Source: a bacterium MnTg02 (GTDB taxonomy: Bacteria > Pseudomonadota > Alphaproteobacteria > Rhizobiales > BFAS01). From it: a stretch of 40,995 nucleotides of DNA. A program made the position numbers and the translations under genes. The stretch is taken from assembly GCA_008974985.1 (NCBI GenBank), contig BFAS01000036.1, positions 1-40,995 on the forward strand, written 5' to 3'. How positions within the stretch are numbered: position 1 is the first letter of the stretch; each line of letters starts with the position of its first letter. The notes beneath the pieces are model-generated. The model did no database searches, was not told where the DNA came from, and saw only the letters and a list, made by a program, of their open reading frames with translations. This document shows, piece by piece, positions 8,462-16,406 of this stretch.

Positions 8462-9487
8462 ATGCGTTGGCGTGGACGGCGAGAAAGCTCGAATGTTGAA
8501 GATCGGCGCGGCGAGTCAACTGGCGCTGGATTTCCGTTTCCGTTTCCGGGACGGCGAGGCCGCCGCATCAGATTTCCGATGCCGCGCAGTCGGCGAGCGC
8601 GCCGTGGCGGCGGCATTGGGCTATTTGGAATTTTGATTGTCTTTGGAGCGATGCTGTTCCTAGGCATCGATCCACGGTTGCTCTTGCAAGGCGGGTCACC
8701 CGGCGCTGGGCCCCAGCAGCCCGGCCGGTTGCCGAGGATCGAGATGCCGGACCTGCCAAATATTGACGCGCGCTCGAACTCATCAAAACGGACGCGGCTT
8801 CCCGGCTCTGGAACACGGCCCCGGACGAGTGGCTCGGCAGGTTCAGATCCCGTCAAATCCTTCGTATCCGTTGTGTTTGCCGATACGGAGGATGTTTGGA
8901 ATGCTCTGTTCAAGCAGTTTGGCCGTCCCTATAGCGAGCCCAAATTGGTTCTCTTTGATCATGCCATCCGTTCAGGATGCGGACAGGGCCTGTCGGCAAT
9001 GGGTCCGTTCTATTGCCCGCTGGACCGCAAGGTGTATATCGATCTGAGTTTTTTCCGCGAGTTGAAAGAAAAGTTCAAGGCCCCTGGCGATTTTGCCCAG
9101 GCCTATGTTCTCGCTCACGAAGTTGGCCACCATGTTCAGACCCTGCTGGGGATTTCGAAAAAAGTGCAACGGGCGAAGGCGCAGGTTGGAAAGAGAGACG
9201 CAAACCGCCTGCAAGTCATGATGGAACTTCAAGCGGATTGCCTCGCTGGTCTGTGGGCGAAACATGCTGACAAAGCCAAAAATATACTCGAGCAGGGAGA
9301 TATTGATGAGGCATTGAGGGCTGCAACAGCGATTGGCGATGATCGGATTCAGCGGCGGACGACCGGCTTCGTCGTCCCGGATTCCTTTACTCATGGGTCT
9401 TCGAAGCAGCGGGTTCGCTGGTTCAAGACCGGCTTCAAGGCCGGATCGCTCAAAGCATGCGACACCTTTAACGCGCCGGAACTTTAG
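8462..9487 (+). CDS. ypfJ: YpfJ-family neutral zinc metallopeptidase
   Basis: A 341-residue membrane-anchored zincin-like protein. The N-terminal 50 residues are very rich in arginine and proline, then a single transmembrane helix (GIGLFGILIVFGAMLFLGI, about 51-69) is followed by a Gly/Pro/Arg linker. The C-terminal domain carries the zinc motif HEVGHH, preceded by GPFYCPLDRKVYIDLSFF and followed by MELQADCLAGLWA, which supplies the third ligand region. This architecture fits the putative neutral zinc metallopeptidase family typified by E. coli YpfJ, whose substrate is not established. The topology predicts a periplasmic protease domain. GAGGTGCGG precedes the ATG. Confidence 0.9.
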   Translation: MRWRGRRESSNVEDRRGESTGAGFPFPFPGRRGRRIRFPMPRSRRARRGGGIGLFGILIVFGAMLFLGIDPRLLLQGGSPGAGPQQPGRLPRIEMPDLPNIDARSNSSKRTRLPGSGTRPRTSGSAGSDPVKSFVSVVFADTEDVWNALFKQFGRPYSEPKLVLFDHAIRSGCGQGLSAMGPFYCPLDRKVYIDLSFFRELKEKFKAPGDFAQAYVLAHEVGHHVQTLLGISKKVQRAKAQVGKRDANRLQVMMELQADCLAGLWAKHADKAKNILEQGDIDEALRAATAIGDDRIQRRTTGFVVPDSFTHGSSKQRVRWFKTGFKAGSLKACDTFNAPEL

Positions 9488-9618
9488 AGCGTTATCGGTT
9501 CCGATTGAAACAGAACCACGCCCCATCTCTTTGTTTAACGATGATCTTTTCCGAAAACCGGTTTGCATCCCGCCTTCCCGGGGACATGCTTTTCAGGATT
9601 AGCTTTAGCGCGTCAGAG
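9488..9618. repeat. Dispersed intergenic palindromic repeat, copy A
   Basis: The element begins AGAGCGTTATCGG right after the ypfJ stop. It contains CCCATCTCTTTGTTTAACG, then CCGAAAACCGG, then CGGGGACATGCTTTTC, and ends around TTAGCGCG. It shares its core with the reverse complement of copy C at 17938-18032 and with copies B (16317-16362) and D (22276-22344). Elements of this type are common between genes in Hyphomicrobiales. The ends are approximate. Confidence 0.65.
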
Positions 9619-10001
9619 CACGTCTTCTTCGACAGGAAACTCTCAGTCTGCGGCAATTCCCGCTCCAAACTTGCACTATGGTTAATGGGCGCGAACACCG
9701 TCCGGACAGGCGGAATTCGAGACATAGCAATAGAGGTTCCGTTGCGCTGAGCTGTGTCTTTCAGTGGATGGATTTTTGCCTCGATCGAATTTTTCGTGCC
9801 GTTCTACGCCACGCGTGAACGCTCGGATTAAATTTGGCTATTGCGAATAATTCAACGAGCCGTTGAAAAAGGGTCGTCCGCCTGCGTAAGATGAGGCTGT
9901 TTAGTCCTTGAAACACGTAGAATGGTAATTCAGGGCGCGTCCAACAATGAAAAGCTGGTGATCCCATAGCGGGCCAGTATAAGGATTTAGGGAGTTAGCC
10001 T
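9488..10001. other. Intergenic region before the branched-chain amino acid operon
   Basis: About 514 bases hold no convincing gene. The first 130 bases are a dispersed palindromic repeat, described separately. The remainder (about 9620-10001) presumably contains the promoter of the downstream transport operon, but I could not identify a confident -35/-10 pair. GGGAG lies correctly upstream of the ATG at 10002. Confidence 0.5.
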
Positions 10002-11234
10002 ATGGTCATTTCCAACAGATTCGTATTGGCTGCCGTGGCGGCCGTCGCCGCGATCGCGGCGCCAAGCATCGCCTTTGCGGCGCCCTGCGGTACGATAACG
10101 CTCGGTTCGGCGATTTCGTTCACGGGCAAATATTCCACCAATGGCATTCACGCCAAGAACGGCTACGACATCGCCGTCAAGCGCGTCAACGAGATGGGTG
10201 GCGTGAAAATCGGTGGTAAGTGCTACAATCTCGCGGTCAAATATTATGACGATGAGTCAACTCCGGCCCGTACCGCGCAATTGCTTGAGCGTCTGATTAA
10301 GCAGGACGGCATCAAATATATGCTTGGGCCATATAGCTCGGCAACGACGAAGGCCGCCGCACCGGTCATCGAGAAATATAAGATACCGATGGTCGAGGCC
10401 GAGGGTGCATCACGCTCCCTCTTTAACAAGGGTTATAAATATCTGTTCTGCGTCATTTCGACGTCGGAGCAGTATTTAGCGAGTTCTATCGCGCTCGCAG
10501 CCGAAATTGCCAAAAAAATGGGCAAGAAACCGGGCGATGTCAAAGTTGCGATGGCGTTTGAAAACGATCCGTTCTCTCTGGATGTGCGCGCCGGTGTGAT
10601 TGATGACATTAAGAAGCATGGTCTGAAAATCGTTATTGACGACAAGCTTCCCCGGGATCTCTCTGACATGTCGGCGACGCTCACAAAGGTAAGAGCGTTA
10701 AAACCCGATCTGCTTCTCATTTCCGGTCACTCCAAGGGTGCAGCCACCGCTGGTCGCCAGATTGCGGAAATGAAGATCGACACACCGATGATTGCGCTCA
10801 CGCACTGTGAAGCCGCGAAGATCGTTAAAAAGTATGGCGGCGCTGTTAATGGTTTTCTGTGTCCGACGCAGTGGGCCGAAACTTTGAGCTACAAGGGCAA
10901 ATATTTCGGAACAGCAGCGGAATATGACAAGCTCTTCAAGGCGACTTACGACGGTTACAAGAACGTTCCTTATCAGGCAGCCCAGGCGTCAGCCGCGGTG
11001 CTGGTTTGGAAAGAAGGCTTCGAAGCGGCCGGTTCTCTTGACACCGAAAAAGTTCGCGATGCGCTCGCAGCGACAAAGATGCAGACCTTCTATGGCAACA
11101 TCAAGTTTTCGAAGGCCGGCAACAATATCGCCAAGCCCATGGTGCTCCGCCAGATTCAAGATGGAAAATTTAATGTGGTAGCGCCCGCTAAATGGGCCTC
11201 GCATAAAGTCGTCTATCCGCGTATGGCGAAATAG
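10002..11234 (+). CDS. Branched-chain amino acid-type ABC transporter, periplasmic substrate-binding protein
   Basis: A 410-residue type I periplasmic binding protein (LivK/Peripla_BP_6 family). A clear signal peptide (residues 1-27, ending AFA-APC) precedes GTITLGSAISFTGKYSTNG, the usual first strand and loop. A two-lobed fold with LARLI-type helices, MLGPYSSATTKAAAPVIEKYKIPMVEAEGAS and the hinge segments follow. It captures a solute in the periplasm for the permeases encoded downstream. The ligand could be a branched-chain amino acid, another amino acid, an amide or urea, and sequence alone does not decide. It is the first gene of a five-gene operon and is separated from the permease genes by a strong hairpin that may favour extra binding-protein synthesis. 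GGGAG sits 7 bases upstream of the ATG. Confidence 0.9.
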   Translation: MVISNRFVLAAVAAVAAIAAPSIAFAAPCGTITLGSAISFTGKYSTNGIHAKNGYDIAVKRVNEMGGVKIGGKCYNLAVKYYDDESTPARTAQLLERLIKQDGIKYMLGPYSSATTKAAAPVIEKYKIPMVEAEGASRSLFNKGYKYLFCVISTSEQYLASSIALAAEIAKKMGKKPGDVKVAMAFENDPFSLDVRAGVIDDIKKHGLKIVIDDKLPRDLSDMSATLTKVRALKPDLLLISGHSKGAATAGRQIAEMKIDTPMIALTHCEAAKIVKKYGGAVNGFLCPTQWAETLSYKGKYFGTAAEYDKLFKATYDGYKNVPYQAAQASAAVLVWKEGFEAAGSLDTEKVRDALAATKMQTFYGNIKFSKAGNNIAKPMVLRQIQDGKFNVVAPAKWASHKVVYPRMAK

Positions 11235-11260
11235 CGGCTGTTCGACACGACAATGACAAA

Positions 11261-11296
11261 TGCCGCCGTCTCTGCGCACAATCAGAGGCGGCGGCA
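11261..11296 (+). terminator. Hairpin attenuator between binding-protein and permease genes
   Basis: TGCCGCCGTCTCTG and CAGAGGCGGCGGCA form a 14-bp stem with one G-U pair and an 8-base loop, followed by AAATTTAAATTCATT. It lies 26 bases after the binding-protein stop and 36 bases before the LivH start. A hairpin here is expected to end part of the transcripts and protect the upstream mRNA, giving excess binding protein over membrane components. The T-run is weak, so it is probably a partial terminator or a stability element. Confidence 0.7.
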
Positions 11297-11332
11297 AATT
11301 TAAATTCATTCACTTAAGCCGGACCTGCAGCC

Positions 11333-12235
11333 ATGTTAGACAACCTCAATTTGTTGGCACTTGCACCGCTACTCAACATACAACTTTTGCTTGATGGGAT
11401 TTTTATCGGCGCGATCTTTGCACTCGCCGGTTACGGTCTAGCCCTCGTTTGGGGCGTGATGAACGTGAAAAACCTATGCCAAGGCGAGTACGTCATCATG
11501 GGCGGGTATTTCGCTTGGTATGCAGGTACAATCGGAATTCATCCAATCCTTGCAATGCCCGTTGCCGTCGTGGTGATGTTTGGGTTCGGCTGGGTGATCT
11601 ACCGGGTTATTATCTCCAGAGTGGTGGACAAGGACATGTTTACCTCTCTGCTGGCAACATTCGGTCTCGCTATCGTCATCCAGCAAGGGCTCAATCTTGC
11701 ATTTGGCCCAGAGGTTCAAATTGCGCAATCTGGTTTGGAAACGCGGAGCTTTTTCGATGGTGCCGTAACCGTCTCGGAGATTAGGTTTGTATCTTTCGTG
11801 ATTTGTTGTGTGCTCGCGTCCCTTATCGTGCTTTTCATGAAGAACAGCCGCATGGGTCAGGCGATCCGCGCCACGGCGCAGGATGCGCGGGCTGCACGTG
11901 TCATGGGGATCGATACCGACCGCGTTTATGCGTTCACCTATGCCCTAAATTGTGCCATATGCGCCGCCGCCGGCGTCTTGATCTCAATGATCTGGGTGAT
12001 ACAGCCCTTCTATGGGCTCACGCATTCTATTCGGTCATTTGTGATTGTTACCGCCGCAGGGTTCGGGAATTTGCCGGGCGTTATCTTGGCGGCCTTCGGC
12101 ATCGGTGTTGCTGAACAATTTGGCGGGTTCATACTCGGCGCCGAACTTCAACAAGCCACGGTCGTCGGCATCCTTCTTCTTGTTCTGATTTGGCGGCAGG
12201 CACTCATGAGCCGCCGGAGGCAGGCATTGGCATGA
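11333..12235 (+). CDS. livH: Branched-chain amino acid-type ABC transporter permease LivH
   Basis: A 300-residue inner-membrane permease of the LivH family with about eight hydrophobic helices. Family landmarks are LLDGIFIGAIFALAGYGLALVWGVMNVKNLCQGEYVIMGGYFAW near the N-terminus, the cytoplasmic coupling loop MGQAIRATAQDARAARVMGID, and AAGFGNLPGVILAAFGIGVAE near the C-terminus. It pairs with LivM to form the translocation channel. Its stop codon overlaps the start of livM by four bases (ATGA), so the two are translated in a coupled way. Confidence 0.92.
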   Translation: MLDNLNLLALAPLLNIQLLLDGIFIGAIFALAGYGLALVWGVMNVKNLCQGEYVIMGGYFAWYAGTIGIHPILAMPVAVVVMFGFGWVIYRVIISRVVDKDMFTSLLATFGLAIVIQQGLNLAFGPEVQIAQSGLETRSFFDGAVTVSEIRFVSFVICCVLASLIVLFMKNSRMGQAIRATAQDARAARVMGIDTDRVYAFTYALNCAICAAAGVLISMIWVIQPFYGLTHSIRSFVIVTAAGFGNLPGVILAAFGIGVAEQFGGFILGAELQQATVVGILLLVLIWRQALMSRRRQALA

Positions 12236-13365
12236 CAACAGATACGACAACAGCAAGCTTGGCCGTTCGAGAAGCGGCAAGTGGAACCGCGCGCCGCAGG
12301 ATTACGCGCAACGACGTAATGATGTATGCCGCAATCCTCGTTTTCGGTATCGTCGCGCCCATCATCTTTCCCAATTACACGTACCAAATCGCTGTCCTCT
12401 GGCTGATGGTGCTGTTCGCTCAGACCTGGGACTTAGTGGGCGGCCAGATGGGATATAACTCGCTCGGTAATATCTTCTTCTTCGGCGCTGGCATGTATAT
12501 CTGCACGGTGACGCAAATTGGGCTGTTCACCGATGTTGGAGCCTATACGTCATCATCGGATGGCGGACAGTTCGAATTCAGCACGGAACAATATTACATC
12601 GGTGTTGCGGTAGGGCTGGTGCTGGCCGCGATTGGTGCATCTGTGTTGGCGGTCATGCTTGGGTGGATCGTATTTGGCCTCCGGGGCCCCTATTTTGCGA
12701 TCGGAACGCTGGGCATAGCACTTGGGGCAGGCGAGCTCGTCGGCGCCTGGGAGTGGGTCGGCGGCGGTGGCGGAATCCCAATACCCGTTTATCCAGGCAG
12801 CGGCGATGGCAAGGCCTTCTTCTATTATGCGCTCTGTTTTGGGACGGCGGTTGCCACGTTCGCCTTTCTCAAATGGCTTTATTCGACACGGTTCGGCCTG
12901 GCCATCAACGCCATACGGGATGACGAGGAAAAGGCCGAGGCGATGGGGATCCACACGCTCCGCCACAAGACGGTGGCCTGGGCGATCTCGGCGTTTTTTC
13001 TGGGCATCGCCGGCGGTCTTTTCGGCAATATGACCGGCTTTATAGAACCGCTCGAAGTTGCTTTTCCGGTGATAACGTTTGGCATCTTCATGGTCGCCAT
13101 GGCGCTGCTCGGCGGCAAGGGCACCATGTGGGGACCGGTCCTCGGCGCTGTTCTATTTCATATCATCAAGGAAACCACTTGGACCTATTTCCTTGGCTGG
13201 CAGTGGGTTGCTCTGGGCGTGATTATTATCCTCAATATCATGTTCTTCCAGCAGGGTATCGTCGGGTGGATGCAAGAAAAATGGCCGGATCTTTTCGGTA
13301 TTGAGGTTGACCGCTCTTTGGTGGCCGACACGGCAGATGACAGAGCCAGAGGGCGAGGCGTGTGA
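12232..13365 (+). CDS. livM: Branched-chain amino acid-type ABC transporter permease LivM
   Basis: A 377-residue permease of the LivM family. The start is the ATG at 12232, overlapping the livH stop, rather than the in-frame upstream ATG inside livH. After a 25-residue cytoplasmic N-terminus it shows about ten helices. The coupling loop AINAIRDDEEKAEAMGIHTLRHKTVAWAIS and the later MALLGGKGTMWGPVLGAVLF are diagnostic. The loop after the second or third helix (about residues 98-120) is unusually long and polar (SSSDGGQFEFSTEQYY). It overlaps the next gene by four bases (GTGA). Confidence 0.92.
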   Translation: MTTDTTTASLAVREAASGTARRRITRNDVMMYAAILVFGIVAPIIFPNYTYQIAVLWLMVLFAQTWDLVGGQMGYNSLGNIFFFGAGMYICTVTQIGLFTDVGAYTSSSDGGQFEFSTEQYYIGVAVGLVLAAIGASVLAVMLGWIVFGLRGPYFAIGTLGIALGAGELVGAWEWVGGGGGIPIPVYPGSGDGKAFFYYALCFGTAVATFAFLKWLYSTRFGLAINAIRDDEEKAEAMGIHTLRHKTVAWAISAFFLGIAGGLFGNMTGFIEPLEVAFPVITFGIFMVAMALLGGKGTMWGPVLGAVLFHIIKETTWTYFLGWQWVALGVIIILNIMFFQQGIVGWMQEKWPDLFGIEVDRSLVADTADDRARGRGV

Positions 13366-14105
13366 GTAACCTGATTGAAGTTCGCGGTGTGACGAAAACC
13401 TTCGGCGGTGTCGTCGCAAACCGGGATATCTCAATCGATGTGGCGCCCGGCCAGATCACAGGATTAATTGGGCCGAACGGTTCGGGAAAGACGACGCTCT
13501 TCAATTCGATCGTCGGTTATCATCCGATCGATGAAGGATCAATCAAGTTCAAGGGCAAAGAGATTTCGAAATTGCGCGTGCAGCAGATTGCACGCCTCGG
13601 AATGGTCCGGACCTTTCAGCAGACGCGGATCTACGGCAAACTGAGCGGCATCAACAATATGCTGATTTCCGTGCCGCACAGGAATGCTTCATTTGGCGAT
13701 ATGTTCAGACCGTATGGGCATGAGCACCGGGAGAGGGCTGAACATTTGCTCGAATTTGTCGGCCTCTATCAAAAGCGTAAATTGCCATCTGGCGATCTTT
13801 CTTTCGGTCAGCAAAAGCTTCTTGAATTTGCAATGGCGCTCATGAACGAGCCGGAGATTCTCCTTCTCGACGAACCGACGGCGGGTATTAATCCCACACT
13901 TATCAATGGGCTCATCGACCGGCTCAAACGGGCAAATTCGGAATTTGGGATTACGCTGTTCGTGATTGAACATAATATGCGTGTCATCATGAATTTGGCT
14001 CACGAAATTTACTGCCTGGCTCATGGTGAGCTTCTTGCGTCGGGCCCGCCAGAGAAAATCCAAAATGATCAACGCGTCATTGACGCCTATCTTGGAGCGC
14101 ATTGA
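13362..14105 (+). CDS. livG: Branched-chain amino acid-type ABC transporter ATPase LivG
   Basis: A 247-residue ATP-binding subunit. Walker A is GPNGSGKTT (about 37-45), the characteristic LivG segment is LGMVRTFQQTRIYGKLS, the signature is LSFGQQKLLEFA, Walker B is ILLLDEPTAGINP, and the switch histidine lies in VIEHNMRVIMNLA. The start is a GTG in the four-base overlap with livM. It couples ATP hydrolysis to transport through LivH/LivM together with LivF. The stop overlaps the livF start. Confidence 0.93.
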   Translation: MSNLIEVRGVTKTFGGVVANRDISIDVAPGQITGLIGPNGSGKTTLFNSIVGYHPIDEGSIKFKGKEISKLRVQQIARLGMVRTFQQTRIYGKLSGINNMLISVPHRNASFGDMFRPYGHEHRERAEHLLEFVGLYQKRKLPSGDLSFGQQKLLEFAMALMNEPEILLLDEPTAGINPTLINGLIDRLKRANSEFGITLFVIEHNMRVIMNLAHEIYCLAHGELLASGPPEKIQNDQRVIDAYLGAH

Positions 14106-15022
14106 ACGTGGACACATCGGGCAAAACCGCTGTCGAGCAAAATAAGAGTGCGGAGACGAGCTCGCAAGAAGCAGCAGGCGGTTACCATCAAGGTTCGGTC
14201 GAAACGGTCATTTCCGTCGAAGAGGTGACGCGGCAAGCCGCCGCAATTGCCGAGGAAATTTCAATCGACCGGCTCGATGCCCTTGCCGGTAAAGATGCAT
14301 TCTTGTCGATTGAAAATCTTCGTTGCGGCTACGGAAAGATGGAGATCATTCACGATTTTGATCTCAGGGTCGGGCGCAAACAATCTCTCTGCCTCATCGG
14401 TCCAAACGGCGCAGGCAAGTCCACGATCCTGCATGCAATCTTTGGGTTTAATAATATTTTTTCCGGGAAAATCCGGGTTGGAGACGGAGAAGACAAGGTC
14501 GATGTGACCGGATTGTCGTCGAGCGACAAGCTCAAGCGGGCGGGTATCGCCTATATTCTCCAGGACAAATCTGTCTTCCCAGGTATGACGGTCGAGGAAA
14601 ACCTCTGGATGGGCGGCTATTTGATGGATTCGTCCGACGACGCCAAGGAGGCGGCGGAGCGCGTATTCGAAAAATATCCACGGCTCGCACAGCGCCGGAA
14701 ACATCAAGCAAAAGTGCTATCGGGCGGCGAGCGCCGGCTGTTGGAGATATCGCGTGCGTTGGTGATGAATCCTGAGGTGCTGCTTGTGGACGAGCCGTCC
14801 ATCGGTCTAGAGCCCCGTTTCATCGATATGGTTTTCGAAATCCTTCACGATCTGCAGCATGTCGAAGAGAAAACCATCATCATGGTCGAGCAAAACGCGA
14901 AAAAGGGGCTCGAATTCGCGGATATCGGCTATGTTCTGGTCAATGGGGAATTGGCCAAAGCCGGTACGGGCGACGATCTCCTCGCCGACCCGGATGTCGG
15001 CCGCTTGTTCCTGGGCGGTTAG
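14102..15022 (+). CDS. livF: Branched-chain amino acid-type ABC transporter ATPase LivF with N-terminal extension
   Basis: A 306-residue LivF-family ATPase. Usual LivF proteins are about 235 residues; here the ATPase domain begins near residue 65 (FLSIENLRCGYGKMEIIHDF). Walker A is GPNGAGKST, the signature LSGGERRLLEISRAL, and Walker B VLLVDEPSIGLEP. The first 65 residues are polar, Gln/Glu/Ser/Ala-rich and partly helical, without resemblance to known domains. The start is taken as the TTG at 14102 in a four-base overlap with livG; a GTG two codons later is equally possible, and both keep the extension. No alternative start lies close to the ATPase domain, so the extension appears genuinely translated. 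Confidence 0.88.
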   Translation: MNVDTSGKTAVEQNKSAETSSQEAAGGYHQGSVETVISVEEVTRQAAAIAEEISIDRLDALAGKDAFLSIENLRCGYGKMEIIHDFDLRVGRKQSLCLIGPNGAGKSTILHAIFGFNNIFSGKIRVGDGEDKVDVTGLSSSDKLKRAGIAYILQDKSVFPGMTVEENLWMGGYLMDSSDDAKEAAERVFEKYPRLAQRRKHQAKVLSGGERRLLEISRALVMNPEVLLVDEPSIGLEPRFIDMVFEILHDLQHVEEKTIIMVEQNAKKGLEFADIGYVLVNGELAKAGTGDDLLADPDVGRLFLGG

Positions 15023-15093
15023 GGTTCCGATGTTCTTGATGGGATGGAGCCCGACAGCTTAGGCGGGATAAGTCTATTCACGCAGCAAATTGG

Positions 15094-15951
15094 CTAGAGC
15101 GACTTACCCGCAAATATCGTTGCTTTGCAAAAGGATTTCCCGGCCTGTATCCGCACGCAGAGTCGAATGGCTTCCGCGGCATTCGTGAACGGCCCGGCGA
15201 TGAGCTGAAAGGCTGTCTTGTTCGCTGCCGGTTCCTTGAGATAGCGCCCTTCGAGTTCCGAGAGATATGTGGCATAGCGTGCGCGAATGATGTTCCACTC
15301 GGAGCGAACCATATCGATAGAATTTCCGGATCCAAGATGGACGCCAAATATGATGCGGTTTGCCATAGGCCGCATCGCAACCATTAACACCGGCGGGCGC
15401 TCAGATGTGTCTCCAAATCCGCTATCCGGTAGAGGGACGGTGCGGACGTTGATCCCCGGTGGCAATGCGGCGACGTGTTTTGGATTTTGACTGCCGCCGG
15501 TCATTTTCTTGGTCAGCTTCGCGGAAGAGATGGCCGAACGGGCGCTTGGTGCCGGTAGTGCAGCAGTTGTGAGGGGGCTGAAATTGACTCCAAGTCCGGC
15601 AATTTTCTTGTTGATCTTGTTGGTATTGGTTTCGACCGTTTCCAGCCGCAACATCAACGCGTTGACTTGCTCCCGAACCTCTTGAACATCGATCCGGAAT
15701 GTGGAGGCGCTTCGGTTTGCAAGTTCCGCAATTGCCTCGGCTCGCGATTGACGGAGATCGGATTGCGGTGCGGTGAGTGCAATCGTTTGTGAACCGGCTA
15801 GGTAAAGTTCTTTGGTGTGTGCCCCGGACAATGCAGAGAGTGCGAAACCCGCAATATAGAGCATTGCGCCGGTCGCTAGCCCGGCCCAAGTGGCCATATA
15901 AATCACGTGAATACGGGAAAGCGAGCGCAAGTGTCGCGATGCCGCTCCCAT
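15094..15951 (-). CDS. Membrane-anchored SPOR-like domain protein
   Basis: About 285 residues. A basic cytoplasmic N-terminus is followed by one transmembrane helix (WAGLATGAMLYIAGFALSAL), a probable coiled coil (about 55-125, with VREQVNALMLRLETVETNTNKINKKI), a Pro/Ala/Ser-rich linker, and a C-terminal domain of about 90 residues (IIFGVHLGSGNSIDMVRSEW to the end). That domain has the length and pattern of a SPOR peptidoglycan-binding domain, including FQLIAGPFTNAAEAIRLCVRI. The preferred ATG at 15951 is preceded by GCGGGGAC; an in-frame ATG at 16035 would add 28 residues. It faces away from glmU. The likely role is at the cell envelope, binding septal denuded glycan. The SPOR call is based on pattern, not on a profile search. 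Confidence 0.75.
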   Translation of the reverse strand: MGAASRHLRSLSRIHVIYMATWAGLATGAMLYIAGFALSALSGAHTKELYLAGSQTIALTAPQSDLRQSRAEAIAELANRSASTFRIDVQEVREQVNALMLRLETVETNTNKINKKIAGLGVNFSPLTTAALPAPSARSAISSAKLTKKMTGGSQNPKHVAALPPGINVRTVPLPDSGFGDTSERPPVLMVAMRPMANRIIFGVHLGSGNSIDMVRSEWNIIRARYATYLSELEGRYLKEPAANKTAFQLIAGPFTNAAEAIRLCVRIQAGKSFCKATIFAGKSL

Positions 15952-16185
15952 AATAGTCCCCGCTTCCTGGAACGCCACGTAACACAGGACACAATACAGT
16001 CCGACTAGCGTCCGTTTGAGCCCACCGATTTTCAAATATGGCGGGAGCTTGTCTGAGTCGTGTTATGGGGTCAATTGATCGTGTCAGGTACACAGGAATT
16101 TCGTTTTTTCTGAACGGCTTGGCATCAAATTTTATTGCGCCACCGATATCGCCACTATGGTTTTGAGCGTCGGCTTGATCTAGAA

Positions 16186-16215
16186 TTGACCGTAAGAACG
16201 CGCGGTGACTATCAT
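16186..16215 (+). promoter_or_regulatory. Possible sigma-70 type promoter for glmU
   Basis: TTGACC and TATCAT are separated by 18 bases, a good approximation to -35 and -10 elements. The site is about 190 bases upstream of the glmU start, leaving a leader that contains two hairpins. This is a motif match only. Confidence 0.35.
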
Positions 16216-16316
16216 ATTTGTCAGAGTTGGTGGCGAATGCGTGCTGAAGGTCAATAGGGCCTAGGGTCTTTTCGTTTTTGATTGAATCAAAAGCAGACCC
16301 CAGTTCTTTGATTTTA

Positions 16317-16362
16317 AGTGCTTCTTATCGGAAAACCGGTTTCCACTTTATCCGGAAGCACT
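16317..16362. repeat. Dispersed intergenic palindromic repeat, copy B
   Basis: Perfect 8-base arms AGTGCTTC and GAAGCACT enclose CGGAAAACCGGTTTCCACTT, the core shared with copies A and C. The element is followed by TCTAGA. It lies 45 bases before glmU and could form a hairpin in the mRNA leader. Confidence 0.7.
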
Positions 16363-16406
16363 CTAGAAGGCGGTCTTGGAAATTCAACCGAACAGCAAAA
16401 AGTGAG

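Larger units (their letters stand above)
15952..16406. other. Divergent intergenic region upstream of glmU
   Basis: About 455 bases lie between the SPOR-like gene (leftward) and glmU (rightward). They hold a possible promoter at 16186-16215, an imperfect hairpin at 16264-16300 (GGGTCT and AGACCC outer arms with TTTTTGATT/AATCAAAA inside), and the palindromic repeat copy B. I see no gene here. Confidence 0.5.

Noticed and set aside
8263-8913. 216-codon open frame on the minus strand
   Set aside because: It covers the end of cysH and start of the ypfJ gene. The Arg/Pro-rich translation is a mirror of the Arg/Gly-rich peptidase N-terminus.
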